Assembly (NCBI RefSeq): GCF_040892595.1
Contig: NZ_JBFRYB010000001.1
Coordinates: 2,728,001 to 2,792,000 of the forward strand
Direction of reading: 5' to 3'
From: Zhongshania sp. R06B22
GTDB lineage: Bacteria > Pseudomonadota > Gammaproteobacteria > Pseudomonadales > Spongiibacteraceae
Length of the DNA: 64,000 nt
Positions within the stretch are counted from its first letter, which is position 1. Each line of letters begins with the position of its first letter. Of this stretch, positions 9,661 through 18,076 are shown piece after piece. The translations under genes and the position numbers were made by a program. The notes under the pieces were generated by a model. It was not told where the DNA came from, made no database searches, and saw only the letters and a program-made list of their open reading frames with translations.

Positions 9661-10128
9661 TTAGCCCCTGCCTGCACCACCACTCAACACCGGCAATAGC
9701 CGGGTTAATATATCCTTTAGCTGCAGCAAATCGCACTCCTCAACGGCTAATTTATCTAGCAAAGCCTCCGGAATACATTCGCACTCATCCCGCAAACTAA
9801 GCCCCGACTCACTGAGATGCAGCATAACGACGCGCTCATCGTCGACCGCTCTGCTGCGAATAATAAACCCCTGTTGCTCTAGGCGCTTCAAAAGTGGTGT
9901 CAAGGTATTGGTATTCAGCAAGGCCCGCTCGCTAACGAGCTTAACCGCGCAAGGCGCACTCTCCCATAAAATCATCATGACAATATACTGTGGATACGTT
10001 AGCCCCAGCGGCGTCAACTTATCCTGATACAAGCGGGTAATCATTCGCGACGCCGCATACAAGGGAAAACACAGTTGATTATCTAAGCGAAGCTGCGGCG
10101 GAAGCGCATCTACTAGCCCATCACTCAT
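9661..10128 (-). CDS. ospR: MarR/OhrR-family peroxide-sensing regulator (OspR-like)
   Basis: This 155-residue winged-helix regulator of the OhrR branch carries the N-terminal reactive Cys20 in LDNQLCFPLYAASR, the sensing cysteine whose oxidation releases DNA in OhrR proteins. The DNA-binding core includes LTYPQYIVMMILWE and LLNTNTLTPLLKRLEQQGFI. It overlaps the glutathione peroxidase stop by 4 bp (ATGA). The same pairing occurs in Pseudomonas aeruginosa (OspR, PA2825, next to the glutathione peroxidase PA2826), so oxidative-stress control of its own operon is a reasonable inference. An 18-bp palindrome upstream of the operon is a candidate operator. Confidence 0.88.
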   Translation of the reverse strand: MSDGLVDALPPQLRLDNQLCFPLYAASRMITRLYQDKLTPLGLTYPQYIVMMILWESAPCAVKLVSERALLNTNTLTPLLKRLEQQGFIIRSRAVDDERVVMLHLSESGLSLRDECECIPEALLDKLAVEECDLLQLKDILTRLLPVLSGGAGRG

Positions 10129-10607
10129 ACGGCTAAGGCCGCCTCGATATCCGCTACCAAACTCTCCGGCTTGGTTGTTGGCGCATACCGCTTAATCGCC
10201 ACACCATCTTTACCAATCAGAAACTTGGTGAAATTCCACTTCACAGTATTACTAATGGTACCTGGCGCCGCCTTTTTCAAATACGCAAACAAGGGGTGAG
10301 CATTTTTGCCGTTCACATCAATTTTTTCCGTGATGGGAAAGCTAACCCCGTAGTTCATCAGGCAACTGCCTTCGATGGTATTAGCGTCACCAGGCTCCTG
10401 GTTCGCAAATTGATTACAAGGCGCACCCAGTATCACCAAGCCCTTGTCTTGGTAGGTATCATACAACGCCTGCAAACCTTCGTACTGGGGCGTCAGCCCG
10501 CATTTACTCGCGGTGTTGACCACCAGCACGACTTTGTTTTTATAGGCAGACAAGTCCAGCGGTTTACCCTGCAAGCTTGAAATTTCAAAATCGTATAATG
10601 TACTCAT
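10125..10607 (-). CDS. gpx: Glutathione peroxidase (BtuE/Gpx family)
   Basis: This is a 160-residue thiol peroxidase reducing hydrogen peroxide and organic peroxides with glutathione or thioredoxin. The active-site residues are Cys36 in NTASKCGLTPQYEGLQ, Gln70 in CNQFANQEPG and Trp124 in VKWNFTKFL. It uses Cys rather than selenocysteine (no in-frame TGA). The ATG at 10607 is chosen because GGGGAG sits at the right distance; a longer frame to 10661 adds 18 residues unlike the family. It is the first gene of an operon with the overlapping OhrR-type regulator. Confidence 0.95.
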   Translation of the reverse strand: MSTLYDFEISSLQGKPLDLSAYKNKVVLVVNTASKCGLTPQYEGLQALYDTYQDKGLVILGAPCNQFANQEPGDANTIEGSCLMNYGVSFPITEKIDVNGKNAHPLFAYLKKAAPGTISNTVKWNFTKFLIGKDGVAIKRYAPTTKPESLVADIEAALAV

Positions 10608-10663
10608 ATTAACTCCCCAGTGAATAATTTTATTGGCGTGGACCAATTCTCGCCCCAGCAAAC

Positions 10664-10692
10664 ATTAAAACAAAAATGTATATCGCACACAA
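10664..10692 (-). promoter_or_regulatory. Candidate sigma-70 promoter of gpx-ospR
   Basis: On the minus strand TTGTGT (10692-10687) and TTTAAT (10669-10664) are separated by 17 bp, about 57 bp upstream of the gpx start. A TATATCGC half-site falls inside the spacer. Confidence 0.5.
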
Positions 10693-10693
10693 G

Positions 10694-10711
10694 TATATCG
10701 CGCGCGATATA
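10694..10711. promoter_or_regulatory. Palindromic operator candidate for the OhrR-type regulator
   Basis: TATATCGCGCGCGATATA is a perfect 18-bp palindrome lying directly upstream of the candidate -35 box of gpx-ospR. A further half-site, TATATCGC at 10679-10686, lies in the promoter spacer, in the same orientation and 15 bp away. OhrR proteins typically bind such AT-flanked palindromes over their own promoter; assignment to this regulator is inferred from position. Confidence 0.6.
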
Positions 10712-10793
10712 AAATCATTGCTCAAGCGCAGCGATTTTCTGCCGATAAGGTATATGATTACTCTATAGATAAACTGCGGACGCCCTATCAAAT

Positions 10794-12107
10794 ATGGTTA
10801 TTATCAACCCCAGTTTTGCCACCCAGCCCGCGGCGTTTAACCGCCCGGCAGGGCCCGCGCCGGTATTGGCGATTGACCGCGTACTAACCGCGGTGGTCAT
10901 TGGTCAGCGTGCCAACCACGTCTATGAGCTTGCATCAGGCGGCCTAAAAATGATGGCTGAAAGTCAGACTGCACTTCGCCACGGCGAACAACTGCTACTC
11001 CAAGTTATCGGCAAAGATCAAAAGCAGCGCCCAAGACTACAAATACTAAAGCCCGAAATCGGCTTTATTCAGAACCAGCTACGCGCCACATTGCCCCAGC
11101 AACAGAATGTAAGCCAACTACTGGCGAATTTAGCCAAGCTCAGCAGCATGCCTGACCAACAGCTAGCGGCCATCGGCAAAGGATTTGTCGATGCCATCGC
11201 CGGCAGAGCTCAATCCAGCGATCCAGACGGGCTGCGCCAAGCTATATTACAAAGTGGACTCTTTCTAGAAAACCAACTCGCCAAAGGCCAAGCCCCGGCG
11301 GGTGATCTAAAGCGCGCCTTGCTTAAGCTTAGCCAGCAAATTAGCCAGCAACTCGCTAGTGATCCGAAAAGTAGCGGCAGCGAATCTACATCGGTCAAAA
11401 CTGAAGGCAAAAGCCCACCTCTAGCGCGAGAATACTCGCCGCAATCACGGCTAAGCCCACCGTTAAATGAAGCGCATACCGCAACACCAAAGCCCTCAGC
11501 CGAAAGCTACCCCCAAAGCCCAGTCGCAAAACCGCGCGGCACAGAGCTGCCGGGTGAACTACGCCCCCAAGGTCGGCAGGCGCCAACACTGAGCCAAGCG
11601 GACTCTGATGCCGACATCTTGCAGCAGGTGTTACGGGATGTGCGAGGCACAATTGCGCGCCAAGAGTCGCACCAATTACAGCACCTTCAGCAAAGTGATA
11701 AATCCCAAGCCCAGTATATGGTTGAGTTACCTGTGCGCAGCAATGACGGCATTGATGTCTGGCAGCTCCACTTTGGCAAGTTCGAACGGAAAGATAAGGA
11801 TCAACAAAACCCGCAAGAACAAACCGGGGCTGAAAAACCTCAGCACAATTGGACAGTCACCTTAAGCTTTGATCTGCCGGGATTAGGCCCCATTAGGGCA
11901 CGAGTTACTCAAACACCCGATATCAATATACGCTTCAGTGCCGACAACAGTGCGACCACTGCGCTGATAGAATCCCAGCGCCACCAACTAGAGCAAACCT
12001 TGAAATCCCAGGGGGTTAGCACACAAAGCATCCAATGCAATAACGAATCTATCACCGTCGATTCCACTGCCCTTTATGCAAAGTCATTATTGGATACTCA
12101 AGCATGA
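10794..12107 (+). CDS. FliK-like hook-length control domain protein
   Basis: At 437 residues, the protein has a long Gln/Pro/Ser-rich, low-complexity middle (about 95-300) and a C-terminal Flg_hook-type domain (about 325-425, with WTVTLSFDLPGLGPIRARV and ESQRHQLEQTLKSQGV). In FliK the middle acts as a ruler and the C-terminus contacts FlhB to switch export substrate. No other flagellar gene is nearby except the FlhB C-terminal-like gene overlapping its end by 4 bp. This orphan pair is seen in many proteobacteria, where its role is unclear. Confidence 0.85.
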   Translation: MVIINPSFATQPAAFNRPAGPAPVLAIDRVLTAVVIGQRANHVYELASGGLKMMAESQTALRHGEQLLLQVIGKDQKQRPRLQILKPEIGFIQNQLRATLPQQQNVSQLLANLAKLSSMPDQQLAAIGKGFVDAIAGRAQSSDPDGLRQAILQSGLFLENQLAKGQAPAGDLKRALLKLSQQISQQLASDPKSSGSESTSVKTEGKSPPLAREYSPQSRLSPPLNEAHTATPKPSAESYPQSPVAKPRGTELPGELRPQGRQAPTLSQADSDADILQQVLRDVRGTIARQESHQLQHLQQSDKSQAQYMVELPVRSNDGIDVWQLHFGKFERKDKDQQNPQEQTGAEKPQHNWTVTLSFDLPGLGPIRARVTQTPDINIRFSADNSATTALIESQRHQLEQTLKSQGVSTQSIQCNNESITVDSTALYAKSLLDTQA

Positions 12108-12385
12108 ATAAGGAAGCCGGAGAAATCGCAGTTTCACTGCATTACGATGGTTACAATGCGCCAGTGGTCAGCGCTAAGGGGGAAGGCGAGACCGCTCGCC
12201 AGATACTTGAAATTGCGACCGAATACGATATACCGATTTATCAGAACAGTGAGTTAATACAGCTGCTATCGAGGGTAGAGCTAGATAATGAAATACCGAG
12301 GGAACTGTATATTGCAGTGGCCGAAATCATCGCCTTCGCCTACCGCTTAAAAGATCAGCTTCCCAAAACATGGGAAGCTGACTGA
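12104..12385 (+). CDS. FlhB C-terminal-domain-like protein (FlhX type)
   Basis: The 93-residue protein corresponds to the cytoplasmic FlhB/YscU switch domain alone, without the membrane part. It shows AVSLHYDGYNAPVVSAKGEG, then YDIPIYQNSELIQLLSRVELDNEIPRELYIAVAEIIAFAYRL, the typical FlhB C-terminal helix pattern. The autocleavage NPTH motif is absent, since the segment starts after it. It overlaps the FliK-like gene (ATGA), so the two proteins are probably made together and may interact. Confidence 0.88.
   Translation: MNKEAGEIAVSLHYDGYNAPVVSAKGEGETARQILEIATEYDIPIYQNSELIQLLSRVELDNEIPRELYIAVAEIIAFAYRLKDQLPKTWEAD
12356..12380. terminator. Hairpin at the flhB-like/tonB-like convergence
   Basis: A perfect 10-bp stem (CAGCTTCCCA with TGGGAAGCTG, 5-base loop) lies in the last codons of the FlhB-like gene. 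On the minus strand it is followed by ATCTTTT, so it may end the leftward tonB-like transcript. Confidence 0.4.
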
Positions 12386-12395
12386 TAACGCGGTC

Positions 12396-13196
12396 TTAAC
12401 GCGTCAATTTCCAAGTAAACCGCACTTGCGCTAGCGACGCCACCGCTATGCCGTTGGCCTGCCCGGGCTCAAACTGACATCGGGATAGTGCTGACAAAGC
12501 ACGGTAATCTAGGCGGCGCGTTCCGCTGCTATCGACTATTTTGCCGTCCGAGGGTTTGCCTTCTGGGTCAACCAAAAATGACATTGTTACCGTACCCTGC
12601 TTACCAAAGCGCACAGCCTCATCTGGGTATTCCGGCCGCGCGCAGCTGCTCCAATCAATACTCGCCGGCACATCTAGCGCTACGGGGGTTTCACTAGCAG
12701 ACTCAGTCTGTGAGGCCAGTTCAAGTTTTGCTGCGGCGTCTTTTTTTGCCGCTGCGGCCTCTTTCTCGCGCACTTTTGCCAAAGCCGCCTGGCGCTCCTT
12801 CTCTGCATTCAGCGCGCGCAGCTCGGCCACCTCGGCCGCTCGAGCCTCCGCCTCGGCCGAGGCCTCAGCCAGTGCGTCTGATTGCTGCTGCATGACCAGT
12901 AACTGAGCCTGCTGCCGCAAACTTTGTTCACGCTCACTAAACTCACCATCCAAGCGACTCTGCCAAGCAGCAAGGACAGCCTGCTCTTCAGAGTATAGCT
13001 CTTCATCGGCCTGTACCGATGTTACCTTTGCCGGCGCATTTTGAGCAGGAGTAATGACTGGCAACTCATCACCAGACAATAACCACGCCGCCAAGCCTGC
13101 AGCAGCGCAAACGCACAACAACGCTATCGCGACAACTGATTCGGCAGACTGTCCGGTACCCTGCTTACCGCCCTCTGCGCCCACGGTTTTATTCAT
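12396..13196 (-). CDS. TonB-like energy transducer with coiled-coil linker
   Basis: The 266-residue protein has one N-terminal transmembrane helix (about 20-42), a charged Ala/Glu/Lys-rich segment predicted as coiled coil (about 65-165) and a C-terminal TonB domain (about 175-266: RPEYPDEAVRFGKQGTVTMSFLVDPEGKP, then LDYRALSALSRCQFEPGQ). The linker is coiled-coil rather than the Pro-rich rod of classical TonB. There is no exbB/exbD beside it; instead it is the third gene after a histidine kinase and a response regulator. An envelope role linked to that two-component system is inferred. Confidence 0.85.
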   Translation of the reverse strand: MNKTVGAEGGKQGTGQSAESVVAIALLCVCAAAGLAAWLLSGDELPVITPAQNAPAKVTSVQADEELYSEEQAVLAAWQSRLDGEFSEREQSLRQQAQLLVMQQQSDALAEASAEAEARAAEVAELRALNAEKERQAALAKVREKEAAAAKKDAAAKLELASQTESASETPVALDVPASIDWSSCARPEYPDEAVRFGKQGTVTMSFLVDPEGKPSDGKIVDSSGTRRLDYRALSALSRCQFEPGQANGIAVASLAQVRFTWKLTR

Positions 13197-13218
13197 CTAA
13201 AAACTCTCCAACACTTAC

Positions 13219-14178
13219 TCACGCCGTCAACCCGAATAAGCGACCAATGCGCTGAAACATACCACGACGATCAGCCTCTGGTGGCGGCGGCGACGAGGCC
13301 TCTGCCGCAATACGCAAAGTCTGCGCCGGATGCTTCTGTAGTATCTCAAATCGACGCATCGCTAAATTAACGCTGCCACGCAATAAGCCCTCACTAATTG
13401 GCTTACTTAGAAAGCGGTATATCTGTCCTCGATTGATGAGATCAATACCCTGCTCCGCATCTGACTTCGCGGTTAAAACTATCGCCACCAAACTGGGATG
13501 GTGTTGACGCAGCGCACTGAGCAAATCGGTGACTAATTCGCCGCCTACGGCTATCTCCGTAATGATCACCCCTATTTTATGAAGTTCTAAAAGATTTAAA
13601 CCTTCGTCTAAGTTCGCTGCTGTATAGACTGAGCGATCACGGCCTAAAACCCGCTGCAAGGTATTTCTAGTTGACTCATCGTCGTCTAGTATTAAGGTGC
13701 CTACATCGTCGATACCCGGCACATGAACCCGCGCCGTTAAATCTTCTTGGGGTGCCACCGCCTCTTTCACATAGTCGACGGCTGATGCCTTGACCGCAGC
13801 AGCAATGGTTGATCGCAAGTCGACGTTTGACCACGGCTTGTTAATAAAGCGGAAAATTTCACCATCGTTAATTGCAGATAGTATGGCGCTCAAATCTGAG
13901 TAACCTGTCAATAAAACCCTGATCGCTCGCGGCCGAAGATCTTTGGCCTGACGCAAAACCTCTACACCTGTCATCTCCGGCATGCGCTGATCACTGACCA
14001 CGACATCAATATCGTCCTGCCGCAGAATTTCCAGCGCATCCGCACCGGACGCCGCCGTCATTACCTCGTAATCCCGTCTAAATAGGGCCTTTAGCGCAAT
14101 AAGGATGCGTGGCTCATCGTCGACAAATAATATTCGCGCACGAGGCGCTTCAGCGGGGGTATCAACGGTCGTATTCAT
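13219..14178 (-). CDS. Response regulator with two receiver domains
   Basis: The 319-residue protein carries two CheY-like receivers and no output domain. Receiver 1 (about 14-130) is complete, with Asp63 (VVSDQRMP), a DDE acidic pocket, Thr91 and Lys114. Receiver 2 (about 158-275) keeps the acidic pocket (165-167), Thr236 and Lys259, but at the phospho-acceptor position it has Glu208 (VIITEIAV). The C-terminal 40 residues are Pro-rich, then basic/hydrophobic. It lies 3 bp from the upstream histidine kinase, its likely partner. Confidence 0.9.
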   Translation of the reverse strand: MNTTVDTPAEAPRARILFVDDEPRILIALKALFRRDYEVMTAASGADALEILRQDDIDVVVSDQRMPEMTGVEVLRQAKDLRPRAIRVLLTGYSDLSAILSAINDGEIFRFINKPWSNVDLRSTIAAAVKASAVDYVKEAVAPQEDLTARVHVPGIDDVGTLILDDDESTRNTLQRVLGRDRSVYTAANLDEGLNLLELHKIGVIITEIAVGGELVTDLLSALRQHHPSLVAIVLTAKSDAEQGIDLINRGQIYRFLSKPISEGLLRGSVNLAMRRFEILQKHPAQTLRIAAEASSPPPPEADRRGMFQRIGRLFGLTA

Positions 14179-14181
14179 ACT

Positions 14182-15945
14182 CTATGCATCTCCAAGCAAG
14201 ACCACGTCTTGCTCCGCTATGGTATCCGAATCTTTACTCACCCCAGCCACAGGTAGGCGAATAAAGAACTCGGTGCCCTTCCCTAACTCGGACTCCACTC
14301 GTATTGTGCCGCCGTGATCTTCAATAATTCTAAACACAATAGACAAGCCCAGCCCAGTGCCTTTGCCTACCGGTTTGGTAGTAAAAAATGGCTCGAAAAT
14401 ATGCGCGCGAGTTTCATCGTCCATGCCACTGCCGGTATCGCTAATTGCCACTTCCACATTTTCACCATCTAGACTGGTGCGAATGTAAATTTGACCATTA
14501 CCATCCATCGCCTGCGCAGCATTGGTAATAAGATTGAGAAAGACCTGATTTAATTGCGATGGCGCGCAACTGATCTGCGGCAACTCAGAAAACATCCGCG
14601 TTACTTTAACGCCGTCTTTAAGCTGGCTATTACAAATCTTAAGCGCCGTTTCAATACCGGCATTGAGATCAAAAAGCTGGGATTGCGAGCGGTCTACGCG
14701 GCTGAAGTCCTTCAGACTCATCACCAACTCAGCAATCTGCTTTAAGCCATACTCCGTATCCGCAAGCAACATATCAAATTCAGCGATACTCTCCGCGTCC
14801 ACCTCGCCGTCCATGGCTTGCATTGACTCCCGAACAATCTCGACATTACTGGAGGCGTATCCAAGCGGGGTATTTATCTCATGCGCCACACCCGCAATCA
14901 TCTGCCCGAGCGATGCCATCTTTTCAGACTGAATCAACTGCCCTTGCTGCATTTTCAAATCATCTAGGGCCTTGCTAAGCGCCTCCGTGCGTTTTTCAAC
15001 AGTTTCTTCCAAATTCACGTTGGCATTTTGTAGTTCACTATTCAAACTATCCAATGCCGAGAAACTAGAGCGCAGGCGAACGGCAATCACGCCAAACGCC
15101 AATAGCAATGCAACTGCATAAACCGCCAGTGTTTGTCGGTAATTACGCGCGGTGGATTGTAAATTATGGAAATAATTCTCATAACTCGTCCGCAAATCAT
15201 ATAGCGCGGCACCCGTGGGCAAGGTATCAAATTGTTCAGTGAGCACCTGCACTTGATCTGCAGCGTCGCGCAGCGCATCGACCGTACTTAATAAATGTCG
15301 TAAAGCACCACGCTCATCGTCACTTTCAAGCTGCGCTTGGGCATCAACAATATCTCGGCCCAGCTCATTGATATAAGCACCGTTGGTGGGCGCCGACTGG
15401 ATTCCATAAGTGGTAGCCTCCCGCAAAATCGACATTACGCTCTCACGTAAATCGTCAGATGCATTTACCGAGGGTACATTTAAAAAAGAAATACCGGCAA
15501 GCCGCAACACCGAAAATTGCTGCGCTAATTCAGCCAATTTTGCGGAATAATCGTCTAACAGATTCAGTTTTGCCGCCGCAACGCTATTGTATTTGGCTAG
15601 CGTCGGTTCTATGGGCTGCGACAATCCGGCTAAACTAGCTTGGCCACTATTGATAGCCTCTCGGCTTATCGTAAAGCGATCCCGCGCCAAATCCAATTGC
15701 TGCATGCCGGCGTCAAGCGACAAACGTCCGCGCGCTATTTGCTGATTCAGATCGGCATCAGCTTTTGCCGCGGCGTCCAACTGCTCAAGCCGGATGACAT
15801 GCAAGCCGGTTTCGATTGGGTTCCGCAAGGTTTTCCATAATAAAAATGAAATTAAGATCAAGGCCAGGGCAACTGCTAACAAAGCAATAAACCGCTGAAC
15901 CGAAAAACCCCGCGAAACGCGCGCAGACACACCCAGTTGAAACAT
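14182..15945 (-). CDS. Membrane sensor histidine kinase
   Basis: This roughly 587-residue kinase has a transmembrane helix near the N-terminus, a helical periplasmic sensor (about 45-280), a second transmembrane helix, a coiled-coil linker ([20 protein letters not shown]), a HisKA with His355 ([16 protein letters not shown]) and a HATPase ([28 protein letters not shown]). The ATG at 15945, with AAGAAG upstream, is preferred; a GTG at 15975 would add ten residues. It forms an operon with the dual-receiver regulator and the TonB-like gene. The second receiver of its partner lacks the Asp, so phosphotransfer should be to receiver 1. Confidence 0.92.
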   Translation of the reverse strand: MFQLGVSARVSRGFSVQRFIALLAVALALILISFLLWKTLRNPIETGLHVIRLEQLDAAAKADADLNQQIARGRLSLDAGMQQLDLARDRFTISREAINSGQASLAGLSQPIEPTLAKYNSVAAAKLNLLDDYSAKLAELAQQFSVLRLAGISFLNVPSVNASDDLRESVMSILREATTYGIQSAPTNGAYINELGRDIVDAQAQLESDDERGALRHLLSTVDALRDAADQVQVLTEQFDTLPTGAALYDLRTSYENYFHNLQSTARNYRQTLAVYAVALLLAFGVIAVRLRSSFSALDSLNSELQNANVNLEETVEKRTEALSKALDDLKMQQGQLIQSEKMASLGQMIAGVAHEINTPLGYASSNVEIVRESMQAMDGEVDAESIAEFDMLLADTEYGLKQIAELVMSLKDFSRVDRSQSQLFDLNAGIETALKICNSQLKDGVKVTRMFSELPQISCAPSQLNQVFLNLITNAAQAMDGNGQIYIRTSLDGENVEVAISDTGSGMDDETRAHIFEPFFTTKPVGKGTGLGLSIVFRIIEDHGGTIRVESELGKGTEFFIRLPVAGVSKDSDTIAEQDVVLLGDA

Positions 15946-16385
15946 AAAATTCTTCTTATTTTTGTATTGCTTCACCTAACTTACAAAACAACGTTGCGAG
16001 ACAGTTGATTGTAGCTTGGCATAATAGGCCAGCAATACGTTGAGGTTAGCACCCAAAATACTTTTTATAATTTATACGGCAAGAAGAGTAAAAGTTGCCA
16101 GCGCAAAAGTCTAGCACTAACACAATATCGCTAGGGGGAAATATAGGTGATTTTACATACACTTAGCATTTAAAAGGGAAGTTAAATAGAGCTAGACTCA
16201 AGCGCTGCTTCCTACGAATGGCGCCCACTAGCACGGCATCATGCTATACGGTTCGCAAGATACAAGTCACTTCATCAATCTCAAGCCATAGACATCAGAA
16301 ACAAACTTATCGTTTAAAAACAACAACTTAAATATATTCCATGGCGTCAGGCCTTTTTATTATTTCTCAGCCCCAAAAAAGCCTA
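15946..16385. other. Intergenic region upstream of the histidine kinase
   Basis: Roughly 440 bp separates the kinase start from the 3' hairpin of the MAPEG gene. It is AT-rich and presumably contains the kinase promoter. No open frame with coding character, RNA gene or repeat was found. Confidence 0.5.
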
Positions 16386-16413
16386 GACCACTTTAATTCA
16401 AATTAAAGTGGTC
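16375..16413 (-). terminator. Terminator after the MAPEG gene
   Basis: GACCACTTTAATT (16386-16398) pairs perfectly with 16401-16413. On the minus strand the stem is followed by TAGGCTTTTTTGG, so a T-run lies a few bases after it. Confidence 0.65.
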
Positions 16414-16426
16414 ATTTATTGCGCGA

Positions 16427-16843
16427 TTAGATTATGGACGTGAGTGACAGCAACCACCAAACCAACAATGCCGCTTGCACCAAAAAGGCTGGAAAGCGAA
16501 CCAAGAAGATCATTAGGTGGTGAACCGAAATAAGGTGTGACACTGACTGCAGTACGCGAGCGCCAACGTATACCATTGCCATGTCGTCAGTGACTGCCGT
16601 TTGGTCCGTCACTTGAGCAAGCAGCATAACACCAATAAACAAGGGCGCCGTTTCCAAACTATTACTGAGTGCGTCGGAAATTCGTTTGAATAGCGGGCCA
16701 TCTTGTATGTCACCGCCACGCGTCCAAGCGTCAGCCTTACGCTGAGCGCTCATTACCATAAACCCGCGATAAGCAATAACAGTAAACAACAATAGCAATA
16801 CCCAGCCAATATAAGCTGCCATCGCCATAAGGGATGTAGTCAT
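16427..16843 (-). CDS. MAPEG-family membrane protein
   Basis: This 138-residue protein has four hydrophobic helices and the MAPEG look (microsomal glutathione S-transferase/eicosanoid metabolism family): helix 1 VLLLFTVIAYRGFMVMSAQRKA, then RISDALSNSLETAPLFIGVMLLAQV, with the E-x-x-P helix, and VGARVLQSVSHLISVHHL. Bacterial members are short membrane proteins of mostly unknown function. Spacing to neighbours (about 120 bp and over 450 bp) suggests single-gene transcription. Confidence 0.82.
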   Translation of the reverse strand: MTTSLMAMAAYIGWVLLLLFTVIAYRGFMVMSAQRKADAWTRGGDIQDGPLFKRISDALSNSLETAPLFIGVMLLAQVTDQTAVTDDMAMVYVGARVLQSVSHLISVHHLMIFLVRFPAFLVQAALLVWWLLSLTSII

Positions 16844-16963
16844 TTCTTCTCTCCAGCAGTCAGTGAAAATACGACAAAGCGCATCAAATTTTTATTAAAT
16901 GTTGTCTTAGTTTAAGCGCGCTCACTATCTCAGATACGATGAAAAAAAACAAAAGTATCAGAA

Positions 16964-18076
16964 TTAAATATTTAACCAATCACGGACCGCAGCCCGGTCG
17001 CCACGAAAGACGATAAGATCGCTGCGTGAGCTTAGCTGGTAGTCATACATGGGATCGTAATAGTCGACCAACAAACGTTCTATCCAACCGCGATGCTGTT
17101 CGGGATCACCCTCTCTGTGAGCCTTCAGGGCCTGCTCCAGCAAATCACTGATTTCGCGATAAACCACACCGCCAAGTCGCTTGCGCACTCGGTAGAGGGA
17201 CTGACTCAGGTCCTCGGCGAAAGCATCAAAAGCATGTGCCTCGCCCAATTGCCGCTGCCACTCCGTCAATTTATTCAGTATATAATTGCGGTGACTATGC
17301 TCAACGCGCTCTTCCAGCGAGACCTCAAGCACCACTATCGAGCTGCGCTTCATAGCGGCCATTAAGGCAGGTGGCAAGGCACAACGCCCCAGCAAGCGCC
17401 CCTCATCTTCGAACAGAATAGGCCGCCCCACCTGAGACGCTTGATACTCCACTTTGAGTATGGAGATCGCCAAGGCATTCTCAAAGTTTAGCTGGCTTGG
17501 CTGGCCGCCGGGGCGCCGCCCAAAACTGGAGCCGAGATGATTTGCCAGACCCTCTAAATCCGCCGCCCGGCCCGACTCCTCAATCAACGCCGTTTTATTA
17601 CACCCGGTGCGACCGCCCAACAACAGGATGGGGTACTGGCCACAAATGCGCTCGAATTCGTCGATCAAAAAGCGGCGCATGGCCTTATAACCGCCGTCGA
17701 CACGCGGATAATCGCAGCCCGCTTCAGCCATCCACTGCTCGCAGATTTGACTGCGCAAGCCACCCCGCCAACAGTATAAATACCCCTGAGGATTACGACG
17801 GGCAAAATCTACCCACGCCGCAACTCGCTCGGCCTTTACCCCGCCAGAAACCAGTGAGTGCCCCAATTCGATGGCCACTTGCTGGCCCTGCCGTTTATAG
17901 CAGACACCTACTTTGGCGCGCTCGTCATTAGTCATCAGCGGTAAGCTGACGCTGCAGGGAAAGGCACCCTTCTCAAATTCGACGGGAGCGCGAGTGTCAA
18001 TTAAGGGTATATCATTAAGAAAAATCGACCGAAACAGCGCCATATTTGAACTAGCGTCGTTAGGTCCTGCGTTCAA
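16964..18076 (-). CDS. mnmH: tRNA 2-selenouridine synthase
   Basis: This 370-residue enzyme (SelU) replaces the sulfur of 2-thiouridine at the tRNA wobble position with selenium, via geranylation. The N-terminal rhodanese domain (about 12-135) has catalytic Cys102 in [12 protein letters not shown]; the C-terminal P-loop domain has a Walker A at 155-162, GRTGCNKT, where Asn160 stands in place of the usual last Gly. [14 protein letters not shown] and [10 protein letters not shown] are family signatures. A TTG start at 18076 with GAGGT upstream overlaps the selD stop by 4 bp; an ATG at 18043 is the alternative. selD supplies the selenophosphate. Confidence 0.93.
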   Translation of the reverse strand: MNAGPNDASSNMALFRSIFLNDIPLIDTRAPVEFEKGAFPCSVSLPLMTNDERAKVGVCYKRQGQQVAIELGHSLVSGGVKAERVAAWVDFARRNPQGYLYCWRGGLRSQICEQWMAEAGCDYPRVDGGYKAMRRFLIDEFERICGQYPILLLGGRTGCNKTALIEESGRAADLEGLANHLGSSFGRRPGGQPSQLNFENALAISILKVEYQASQVGRPILFEDEGRLLGRCALPPALMAAMKRSSIVVLEVSLEERVEHSHRNYILNKLTEWQRQLGEAHAFDAFAEDLSQSLYRVRKRLGGVVYREISDLLEQALKAHREGDPEQHRGWIERLLVDYYDPMYDYQLSSRSDLIVFRGDRAAVRDWLNI

